Below are positions 1-4,994 of a stretch of 5,589 nucleotides of DNA, piece after piece. How positions within the stretch are numbered: position 1 is the stretch's first letter; each line of letters opens with the position of its first letter. Below the pieces are notes generated by a model. It was not told the DNA's origin. It made no database searches and worked only from the letters and a program-made list of their open reading frames with translations. A program made the position numbers and the translations under genes. The stretch spans positions 1 through 5,589 of the forward strand of contig NZ_JBBIRC010000064.1 of NCBI RefSeq assembly GCF_037442045.1, given 5' to 3'. Source of the stretch: Ferroplasma sp037442045. GTDB taxonomy: Archaea > Thermoplasmatota > Thermoplasmata > Thermoplasmatales > Thermoplasmataceae.

Positions 1-1508
1 TCAACATCATATGTGTATGGATCCTGGAAGTGCATGAATCCTATAAACAGAGACTTATAATGGAAAGCCTTCAGTCCATGGTAATCTCCTTCGGTGAAGG
101 CATTGTATACCATATCTTTTAGTTTGAATCCTTCAGGAGCCTTGCTGTAATCAACAAATTTCTTTAGATGGATCAATAGTTTTGCTACTGATTCAACTCT
201 ACTTGGCGTTTTAAATTTGGCATATTTCATGTCATCTCCAAGCTCGCCCAGATATTCGAACATTCCCTTGACATCGACAAATCTTGTCACCGGTATTATT
301 TTATCATTGTCAACGAATATATAAGTTCCCATTCCACATGCAAAGTGTATGGATAACTTATATGTGGGATGCCCTTTCAGTGCTGCAACAAAGTTTGATA
401 CATCTGTTGTTGCTGGAACTGTGAAGAAATCTTCCCTTCCTATTGCTCCATCAAGTTGCTGCTCAATTTTCTTTATTGCTCCAGGTATTGTTATCCTCTG
501 CCTTGCTCTGGCACGATCCGACATTCTTCCAACAAGACTTACTGGCTGGAAGTTTACTCCTCTTACAACATCCATGTTGGATTTTGCAAATTTGATCATA
601 TCTCCAAGATACATGTCATTTATTCCGCCGATAACTGTAGGAACAAGAACTACTCCCATTGGGGCTTTCTTGTAGTTATCAAGTGCCATCGGTATTTCCC
701 AGAAGTTCTTTGGATTTGATCTTGGAGTTGGCCCATCAAAGCTTGTATAAACTACATTTGATCCTGCTTCCCTTGCCTTTCTCACGAAATCGGGATCATA
801 TGCTGCTCTGACACTGTTTGTGTTCATCTGGACATGTTCATATCCTTCTTCTCTGGCTATTTTTATTACGTCAAGTATTTCATCCCTTAATGTTGGCTCT
901 CCTCCTGTTATCTGAACTGCATTTGCACCAACAGGTTTCTCATTTCTCATTCTTCTGAGCATAAGCCTGATCTGATCCAATGATGGTTCATATATTGGCT
1001 CATTTTCTTTTGCATAGAAGAAGCAATACCAGCAGGAAAGGTCACAGCGGTTTGTTATAACCACATTTCCCAATCCAGTATGAGATTTATGCTTTACACA
1101 AAGACCACAGTGTGTTGGACATATAATTTTGTCTGCATATATTGCCACATTGGGATTTGTTATTAGTGTCCCTTCCTTATCCTGGAATTTCTTGGCCTCC
1201 TCGTACATATCGTAATCTTCCCAGTATTTTTCCTTTGTTATTCCATGCTCAGCACATTCCTTTATAAGGTCCACTTCTCCGCCTTCCTCATATACTATAG
1301 CAGGAATTCTCATCTGATCGAACTTCTCTTCATCTGCACAAAGTGGGCATAAGCTTTCTGTTACTCTTAAAACGAGCATATCATCTGTAATTAAATGGCC
1401 CATTGTTTTCAAAAACTCATCCACGGTTTTGAAAGGCGCGTTTCTGCTTATCTCAAAGTCATTCGCCAGTCTGACCTCGGATTTATTTCTTTCTTCTGTT
1501 AACACCAT
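1..1508 (-). CDS. tes: Radical SAM protein of the tetraether lipid synthase (Tes) family, 3' end outside the window
   Basis: Characterised family members (MJ0619, MA_1486) join the biphytanyl chains of two archaeal diether lipids by carbon-carbon bond formation, giving membrane-spanning GDGT tetraethers. The frame is open for 502 codons from ATG 1508 to the window edge; the family is about 500 residues long, so little is missing. Visible in order: C54-x2-C57 and C85-x2-H88 (likely the rubredoxin-like mononuclear iron region), C130-x3-C134-x2-C137 (auxiliary cluster ligands), the radical SAM motif C155-DLS-C159-WY-C162, the SAM-binding GGEPT at 202-206, the SFDGPTP strand near 256-262, a conserved-looking QPVSLVGR near 321-328, and C391 in HFACGMGTY. 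The start is supported by an AGGTGA Shine-Dalgarno six bases upstream. It is transcribed alone as far as visible. Family assignment is strong; the exact lipid product is inferred from homologues. Other members of this radical SAM group with similar N-termini exist, so a different lipid-coupling reaction is possible. Confidence 0.85.
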   Translation of the reverse strand, partial: MVLTEERNKSEVRLANDFEISRNAPFKTVDEFLKTMGHLITDDMLVLRVTESLCPLCADEEKFDQMRIPAIVYEEGGEVDLIKECAEHGITKEKYWEDYDMYEEAKKFQDKEGTLITNPNVAIYADKIICPTHCGLCVKHKSHTGLGNVVITNRCDLSCWYCFFYAKENEPIYEPSLDQIRLMLRRMRNEKPVGANAVQITGGEPTLRDEILDVIKIAREEGYEHVQMNTNSVRAAYDPDFVRKAREAGSNVVYTSFDGPTPRSNPKNFWEIPMALDNYKKAPMGVVLVPTVIGGINDMYLGDMIKFAKSNMDVVRGVNFQPVSLVGRMSDRARARQRITIPGAIKKIEQQLDGAIGREDFFTVPATTDVSNFVAALKGHPTYKLSIHFACGMGTYIFVDNDKIIPVTRFVDVKGMFEYLGELGDDMKYAKFKTPSRVESVAKLLIHLKKFVDYSKAPEGFKLKDMVYNAFTEGDYHGLKAFHYKSLFIGFMHFQDPYTYDV

Positions 1509-1514
1509 ATTAAT

Positions 1515-1520
1515 TCACCT
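1515..1520 (-). promoter_or_regulatory. Shine-Dalgarno for the Tes-like gene
   Basis: On the minus strand AGGTGA lies six bases before ATG 1508 and is complementary to the archaeal 16S 3' end (…AUCACCUCC). It fixes the start codon and shows that this transcript has a leader. Confidence 0.7.
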
Positions 1521-1521
1521 T

Positions 1522-1611
1522 ACTAACTAATCATGTTAAGCATATAGAATAATATATATGTTTTGTCTTTTTTTCTGCTAATTGTGCAAAGGACTAATTA
1601 GCCATGTTAAT
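1522..1611. repeat. Pair of imperfect 19-bp direct repeats upstream of the Tes-like gene
   Basis: Copies at 1522-1540 and 1593-1611 agree at 15 of 19 positions and share the block CATGTTAA preceded by ACTAA. The first copy overlaps the predicted transcript start of the Tes-like gene, where a bound repressor would block it; the second lies 71 bp further upstream. Related GCTAATT cores occur at 1577-1583 and 1672-1680. A regulator-binding site is an inference from position and repetition. Confidence 0.35.
1551..1560 (-). promoter_or_regulatory. Probable TATA box of the Tes-like gene
   Basis: On the minus strand CATATATATT is preceded by ACAAAA, which suits a TFB recognition element. Its centre predicts a transcript start near 1529, leaving a leader of about 20 nt that includes the Shine-Dalgarno. 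A second, stronger-looking TATA sequence lies further upstream (1625-1636), so the gene may have two promoters. Confidence 0.5.
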
Positions 1612-1624
1612 TACAAAATGCAGG

Positions 1625-1636
1625 TTTATATATAAA
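1625..1636. promoter_or_regulatory. Palindromic TATA element, possible distal promoter
   Basis: TTTATATATAAA is a perfect 12-bp palindrome and an excellent archaeal TATA box in either direction. On the minus strand it would start transcription near 1604 and give the Tes-like gene a roughly 95-nt leader. On the plus strand it would drive transcription toward the 3' end of the 272-residue gene, where no sense gene is visible. Neither side has an obvious BRE, so direction is undecided. Confidence 0.35.
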
Positions 1637-1763
1637 GAAATTAGATATTTATCGTTTAATTTCTTATTATCGGCTAATTATAAGTAGAAATTGCATTACA
1701 AAATTCATATAATTCAATTAATAATTTTAAATATATTGTGAAACTTGCCCGACAATTATGCAT

Positions 1764-1793
1764 AAAAGTAAAAATTTAAGCTGATTGAATCAG
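1764..1793 (-). terminator. Hairpin plus T-rich tail at the end of the 272-residue gene
   Basis: CTGAT (1781-1785) and ATCAG (1789-1793) form a 5-bp stem with a 3-base loop. On the minus strand this hairpin includes the TGA stop codon and is followed by a T-rich stretch (TTTTTACTTTT). A T-rich run also follows it on the plus strand, so it could stop transcription from both sides. Archaeal termination depends mainly on the T tract, so the stem may be incidental. Confidence 0.4.
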
Positions 1794-2608
1794 TATTTTT
1801 TATTTTTAATTCTTAATTCTTTTAATAATTGATTATACATATAGTCTATATTATGTGAATTCTGGATTTTAATTCCGTGAGACAGCAGATAACTTTTAAG
1901 CTGGTCTCTGGTTATTATGCCATCTTTATCTCTCAGTGTTTCATTTATAACTGATGGAATTAATTTCAATAATTTCTCTCTTTCTTCCGATTGCTTATTA
2001 TTATCCAGTTTCCTGCGTACTTCACGATTAACTTTATCTATCTTTAACTTTAAATCCTGATCAACAGGAAAATCAAGATTTACCCCTTTATTCATCCAGA
2101 AGTTTCTCATATCTATGTCCATATCACCATTTATATTTTCTGAGATATTGTTTTTAAAGTATTGCAGCATGTCCTGGACAAGGGTATCAATTGATTTTTC
2201 ATTTACCTCTCTGGTTAAGGGCAGTATTTTCTTTTCATCATTATCTTCAAGCAGGTCATCAAGGCTGAAGGTATTCAATTCAGTAAACCATTCTGCTTCT
2301 TCATGATACTTATAGCCAACGTCATTATTTATGTACATTATATCAATTTCCGAAATTTTATTGGTGTATTTTTTACAATTTATAGTAGAACAATCCATAT
2401 CTTCGTCTTCAAATCTTTTGATTGAAAGCACAATAGATTTTATGCCGTTATTTCTAGCATTTTTAAGGAATTTTGTTGCACTACCCATACGCTTGTCCCA
2501 TTCAAAGCTTATGACTATATCCACATCTGTGGAATAATATATAGAAAAGCCATTTTTCTTTGAATAATTTGTAATGTTACCCCACAGTAATTCCATTTTG
2601 TCTTTCAT
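1790..2608 (-). CDS. Unrecognised 272-residue soluble protein
   Basis: I do not recognise this family. The protein has no signal peptide and no membrane segment. Residues 1-65 look like alternating strands and helices (IYYSTDVDIVISFEW, then a helix with ATKFLKNARNN, then IKSIVLSIKRF). Residues 66-130 are acidic, with C73 and C78 close together. Residues 131-212 are strongly charged and helical (DIDMRNFW near 164-171; a basic, coil-like NREVRRKLDNN stretch near 194-204). Residues 213-268 (IPSVINETL … ITRDQLKSYLLSHG … YNQLLKELRIK) resemble a small helical or winged-helix module. The start at ATG 2608 is favoured over M5 because GTGATCC, an exact complement of the 16S 3' end, precedes it by three bases. 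It has its own TATA box 76 bp downstream of the binding-protein gene, so a shared operon is not needed. Nucleic-acid binding is only a guess from the C-terminal shape. Confidence 0.75.
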   Translation of the reverse strand: MKDKMELLWGNITNYSKKNGFSIYYSTDVDIVISFEWDKRMGSATKFLKNARNNGIKSIVLSIKRFEDEDMDCSTINCKKYTNKISEIDIMYINNDVGYKYHEEAEWFTELNTFSLDDLLEDNDEKKILPLTREVNEKSIDTLVQDMLQYFKNNISENINGDMDIDMRNFWMNKGVNLDFPVDQDLKLKIDKVNREVRRKLDNNKQSEEREKLLKLIPSVINETLRDKDGIITRDQLKSYLLSHGIKIQNSHNIDYMYNQLLKELRIKNKKY

Positions 2609-2611
2609 ATT

Positions 2612-2618
2612 GGATCAC
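2612..2618 (-). promoter_or_regulatory. Shine-Dalgarno deciding the start of the 272-residue gene
   Basis: GTGATCC on the minus strand pairs exactly with GGAUCAC of the archaeal 16S tail. This pairing lies further 3' than the usual GGAGG core, so a three-base spacer gives a normal geometry for ATG 2608. Confidence 0.6.
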
Positions 2619-2641
2619 GATATTAATGATTAAGCATAAAC

Positions 2642-2651
2642 TAATATAAAA
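2642..2651 (-). promoter_or_regulatory. TATA box of the 272-residue gene
   Basis: TTTATATT-type sequence on the minus strand; its centre predicts a transcript start near 2621, giving a short leader that holds the Shine-Dalgarno. The T run beside it may also help to end the transcript of the upstream binding-protein gene. Confidence 0.5.
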
Positions 2652-2684
2652 ATTTTTTTAATGGAAATTTGACTTAATATTTTT

Positions 2685-3401
2685 TTATAATAGTTTAAAA
2701 TGATATTTAGTATAATAGATATTTAAATCACCTGAACTAATACGATTAAAAATATCTGAAGCGGAAGGACTGGAATTTTTTATTAACAGCCAAGAAAAAT
2801 TTCTACTTACATCATACGGGAAATAATTTTTAAATTTCCAGTGCTTTGCCTCGCTTTCCCACATTATTCCATAATCAACCTGCCCATTAAGAATTTTCTG
2901 AGGAATCTCCCTGTGCGGCACATTGCATATTATAGAATTTACTTTTAAATCTCCATAGTATCCACATTTTTTTTCATAATATTCCTTGAAAGCCATTCCT
3001 GAGGAACTGGTTGCCGGGTTGGGAATAGCCATTGGGCGATCTTTTAGGTCACATAAATCTATCTGTTTCTTATTTCCTCTGTAAGCAATGCAGAGGCTAT
3101 CCTTAAATGCCGATACTCGATCTTTTATTTCCATTTTAGTAATAAGGTTATTCTCCAGGCAAACAATTTCAGGCTTACTATCAATTATTAAGTTTCCAAC
3201 GGTGATTGGAGCCCCATTTGCTCTTCTCCTGACAAAAACCTCAGGCAAAGTCTCGAAGTAAGTATTAAATCCTTCAGATGCAAGATGAGACATAAAAGAA
3301 GGGACTAGAAACCACTGGCTTCCAGGTACGGAGAATTTAATCCCGTTCAGGTTGCCAAAAAAGTCTGAAACAATGTCAAAGTTAGGAACTGCAAATTTCA
3401 T
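2685..3401 (-). CDS. ModA-like (type 2) substrate-binding protein without signal peptide
   Basis: A 238-residue two-lobe binding-protein fold of the SBP_bac_11 (ModA-like) type. From memory of the family, characteristic segments line up: LNGIKFSVPGSQWFLVP near 18-34, FETLPEVFVRRRANGAPITVGNLIID near 49-74 (bacterial relatives have YETLPPG and a GNLTID element), MAIPNPATSSSG near 124-135 (first hinge and ligand loop), and VPHREIPQKILNGQVDYGIMWESEA near 161-185 (relatives have HHRxTP … GxADAGVTWxSE). Extracytoplasmic members begin with a signal or lipoprotein peptide; this one starts directly with the first strand (MKFAVPNFD), and an in-frame stop at 3435-3437 excludes a long upstream extension. 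So it is probably cytosolic, or its export signal has been lost. No permease or ATPase gene lies beside it. The ligand is unknown; an oxyanion such as molybdate or tungstate is only a family-level guess. The transcript looks leaderless. Confidence 0.75.
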   Translation of the reverse strand: MKFAVPNFDIVSDFFGNLNGIKFSVPGSQWFLVPSFMSHLASEGFNTYFETLPEVFVRRRANGAPITVGNLIIDSKPEIVCLENNLITKMEIKDRVSAFKDSLCIAYRGNKKQIDLCDLKDRPMAIPNPATSSSGMAFKEYYEKKCGYYGDLKVNSIICNVPHREIPQKILNGQVDYGIMWESEAKHWKFKNYFPYDVSRNFSWLLIKNSSPSASDIFNRISSGDLNIYYTKYHFKLL

Positions 3402-4070
3402 AAATGGTAATTTTATATTTATATATAATACATATTATCCCGTATATTTTTCCCTGGACATTATTTATTAAATTGTTATAGCTCTCACTTGATGATAGCT
3501 TAGTTGGATTCCTTCAGGCATAAACATACATTATTGCAATATTTACAAATATTTTGAAGCATGAAAGTAACTGAACTTGCCATATGGATGAAGTGCGGAG
3601 TTATATCTGCCTCATTCGAATATTAATTATTACACGAATACTGCTTCTGGAATGGAAATAATTGTGCATTAAAAATCCCCAGCTATGAATTGTTCGAAAA
3701 AAAGCCTTCTTAGCAGGTTTGGAATTCCTTAGTTAGACAGAGCAGAGAAGTGGAATAAAACATATTCAGATTGCATGCAAAGAGAGCACTTAAACCTTTA
3801 ACGAGGCACTACTTGGAATGGAAATGGCCTTAAAACACTGAAATAAGCACTCACAAAACTGTCAAGACCGTGGATTAAGGCAAAAGCAAGAATTTCCAAT
3901 CCTTTATTATAGAAAGTATGCCAGAACACATAAATTTTCTTCTGATTGAATTCTTTCCATGCATTTATATGATAAATGGGCTGAATTGGGATTAAAGAAT
4001 TAAAGCCATATGCAGGATAATTTAAAGCGCCATTGGGACATAAATGTTTTCATTTAAACTTTAAAGCCCT
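3402..4070. other. Gene-less stretch of about 670 bp with coding-like composition, probable decayed locus
   Basis: No ATG-started frame of useful length exists here on either strand. Yet 3721-3900 counts at about 38% G+C, close to the genes (40-45% in sampled segments) and well above the true spacers (20-25% at 1621-1680 and 4441-4500). On the minus strand 3801-4049 is open for 83 codons between TGA 4052-4050 and TAA 3800-3798 but has no ATG; its first GTG is at codon 41 and first TTG at codon 53. Its product would be aromatic and hydrophobic (for example KKIYVFWHTFYNKGLEILAF). The same frame continues with scattered stops down to about 3550. The 12-mer TGGAATGGAAAT occurs at 3648-3659 and 3814-3825. 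I could not match any reading to a known family; a worn insertion sequence or a lost gene are the main options. Confidence 0.4.
3418..3430 (-). promoter_or_regulatory. TATA region of the binding-protein gene (leaderless)
   Basis: TATTATATATAAA on the minus strand is centred 22-26 nt upstream of ATG 3401, and no Shine-Dalgarno is present in between. The transcript should therefore begin at or within a few bases of the start codon, which supports that start. Confidence 0.5.
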
Positions 4071-4346
4071 TTATTTTATATTATCAAGATAATCTTTAAC
4101 TGTCCTTACAGTGCCCTCTTCTTTCAGGGAAGTATCAAGGTCAAACTGCGCTGGTATGGCAAGGTCTCTTGATCCGGTAGGAATCAGAAAATATGCTCTG
4201 TTGCCATTACCAATTAATATTAATTTCTCCTTGATTTGTTTTCCAGTATCCTTGTCTTTATATGCATATATTACGAATTTACCTGCATCTTTAAAAATTC
4301 TTTCTTCTATCTTTCCTGCTTTTGTTTTTGTTTCGTATATTTCCAT
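4071..4346 (-). CDS. Small protein of unknown function, 91 residues
   Basis: Not recognised. The sequence reads as a small strand-rich protein: MEIYETKTKAG, then KFVIYAYKDKDTGKQIKEKLILIGNG (a beta hairpin with a DKDTGK turn), then NRAYFLIPTGSRDLAIP, and a C-terminal helix around VRTVKDYLDNIK. It is basic, has no signal peptide, no membrane segment and no cysteine. An in-frame ATG lies 13 codons upstream at 4385, but ATG 4346 is preferred because a TATA box is centred about 25 nt before it, which makes the transcript leaderless; the extra 13 residues (rich in I, L, Y, C) would lie over that promoter. It is divergent from the winged-helix gene, with 269 bp between starts, so the two may share control. 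Small single-domain size would allow a DNA- or RNA-binding or a toxin-antitoxin role, but nothing visible proves this. Confidence 0.6.
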   Translation of the reverse strand: MEIYETKTKAGKIEERIFKDAGKFVIYAYKDKDTGKQIKEKLILIGNGNRAYFLIPTGSRDLAIPAQFDLDTSLKEEGTVRTVKDYLDNIK

Positions 4347-4386
4347 ACAATATAATTGGTACAACATATTTATAATTATTTCCATA
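4338..4386. repeat. 10-bp direct repeat around two alternative start codons
   Basis: TATTTCCATA occurs at 4338-4347 and again at 4377-4386, exactly 39 bp apart. On the minus strand both copies contain ATGGAAATA, so both alternative starts of the 91-residue gene begin with the codons for MEI and are in frame. It may be a small duplication of the start region. Confidence 0.5.
4367..4376 (-). promoter_or_regulatory. TATA box of the 91-residue gene (leaderless)
   Basis: ATTATAAATA on the minus strand is centred about 25 nt upstream of ATG 4346. There is no Shine-Dalgarno in the gap, so transcription probably begins at the start codon. This is the main evidence for choosing ATG 4346 over the upstream ATG 4385. 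Confidence 0.5.
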
Positions 4387-4550
4387 TAATAAGAAATTCA
4401 GATATGGTCATTGTAAATTAATATTACAAAAATATTTTGTCGCATTTCGATTTAAAAATACACGATATGCCTTTAATATGTTTAAACTATGAATGTTTAT
4501 GCTTTAATATTAAAATTTAACAAAATTTCTATTATTTCGTTATTTTTTGC

Positions 4551-4569
4551 ATTATTCAATAAGAATAAT
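4551..4569. promoter_or_regulatory. Inverted repeat next to the winged-helix gene promoter, possible operator
   Basis: ATTATTC and GAATAAT are perfect 7-bp arms around a 5-base centre. The repeat ends five bases before the TATA box of the winged-helix gene, where bound protein would compete with TFB. In sequence this AT-rich, some such palindromes arise by chance. Autoregulation by the adjacent DNA-binding protein is an inference. Confidence 0.35.
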
Positions 4570-4573
4570 AACG

Positions 4574-4582
4574 TATTTATAC
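4574..4582 (+). promoter_or_regulatory. TATA box of the winged-helix gene
   Basis: TATTTATAC is centred near 4578 and predicts a transcript start near 4604, leaving about 12 nt of leader that contains the Shine-Dalgarno at 4606-4611. Confidence 0.5.
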
Positions 4583-4605
4583 ATTAAACGTATAAAGTAA
4601 TTGTT

Positions 4606-4611
4606 GGGTGA
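4606..4611 (+). promoter_or_regulatory. Shine-Dalgarno for the winged-helix gene
   Basis: GGGTGA sits four bases before ATG 4616. It lies inside the extension that would result from starting at TTG 4601, which argues for ATG 4616 as the real start. Confidence 0.6.
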
Positions 4612-4615
4612 AAGT

Positions 4616-4936
4616 ATGGTACAGAAACAATTTGAAACCGTTAAATTGGCTGAAAATGAAAAAGAAAAGAATATTGTGGTTAGAACATACATGGGAAGGC
4701 CTTCGAAATTGCACGAAAGCCAGATGAATACCTTAAGGAATTGTGTAGAAAACAAAAAGGTCTGTACAGTGCATGAAATTCAGGAATATATTGTTGATGA
4801 ATTCAATGTTAAATATTCATCCAAGGAAGTAAGGGAGATTCTCAGAAAATTCCATCTCAATTACTATCCACTTCTTAGAAAATACACATATCCAAGTTAT
4901 TACGATGAAAAGATCATAAAAAAATTTGATTTTTAA
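4616..4936 (+). CDS. Stand-alone winged helix-turn-helix protein, IS630-type transposase DNA-binding domain
   Basis: A 106-residue protein. Residues 1-24 are charged; residues 27-80 match the pattern of the N-terminal winged helix of IS630-family transposases: GRPSKLHESQMNTLRNCV, then TVHEIQEYIVDEFNVKYSSKEVREILRKFHLNY, where the TVHEI…YSSKEV part contains the helix-turn-helix. The tail YPLLRKYTYPSYYDEKIIKKF resembles the linker that in full transposases (about 340 residues) leads into the catalytic DDE domain. The protein stops there and no DDE frame follows, since the next gene begins 58 bp on. So it either is a transposase remnant or a domain retained as a DNA-binding regulator. An intact frame, a good Shine-Dalgarno, a TATA box and a T-rich end favour an expressed gene. 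Some IS630 elements split the enzyme into two frames, but the second is absent here. Target unknown; its own palindromic promoter is a candidate. Confidence 0.7.
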   Translation: MVQKQFETVKLAENEKEKNIVVRTYMGRPSKLHESQMNTLRNCVENKKVCTVHEIQEYIVDEFNVKYSSKEVREILRKFHLNYYPLLRKYTYPSYYDEKIIKKFDF

Positions 4937-4949
4937 TTTTTTTCTTATT
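4930..4949 (+). terminator. T-rich terminator after the winged-helix gene
   Basis: The stop codon at 4934-4936 is followed at once by seven T residues (4937-4943), then CTTATT. Oligo-T tracts in the non-template strand are the usual archaeal intrinsic terminators, and this one separates the gene from the independently promoted gene downstream. Confidence 0.45.
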
Positions 4950-4964
4950 AACGGCTCTTGGAAA

Positions 4965-4974
4965 TTATTATAAA
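4965..4974 (+). promoter_or_regulatory. TATA box of the phosphodiesterase gene (leaderless)
   Basis: TTATTATAAA is centred 25 nt before ATG 4995 and no Shine-Dalgarno is seen, so transcript start and start codon should coincide. Confidence 0.5.
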
Positions 4975-4994
4975 GCAATTTTAAATTATGGAAA

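Noticed and set aside
349..719. Two overlapping plus-strand open frames
   Set aside because: They lie antisense inside the Tes-like gene, whose minus-strand frame carries unmistakable radical SAM motifs; no promoter or Shine-Dalgarno supports them.
1604..1687. Plus-strand frame of 27 codons starting ATGTTAATTACA in the tes spacer
   Set aside because: No Shine-Dalgarno; its only TATA candidate lies inside the frame, and the composition is that of spacer DNA.
2115..2537. Plus-strand open frames of 63 and 68 residues
   Set aside because: Both are antisense to the 272-residue gene, and their serine- and isoleucine-rich composition is typical of shadows of an acidic, lysine-rich gene.
3489..3580. 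Possible C/D-box guide RNA (TGATGA near 3490, CTGA near 3570)
   Set aside because: The C box lacks the preceding purine, no internal C'/D' pair is spaced correctly, and the span is longer than archaeal C/D RNAs usually are.
3561..3626. Plus-strand frame of 21 codons in the gene-less stretch
   Set aside because: Too short, no promoter at the right distance and no ribosome site; kept only as part of the decayed region.
4111..4389. Plus-strand open frame of 92 residues
   Set aside because: It mirrors the 91-residue minus-strand gene, ends over that gene's promoter, and has no upstream signals of its own.
4552..4755. Minus-strand open frame of 67 residues
   Set aside because: It overlaps the promoter and first half of the winged-helix gene and is hydrophobic and serine/phenylalanine-rich, as expected of an antisense shadow.
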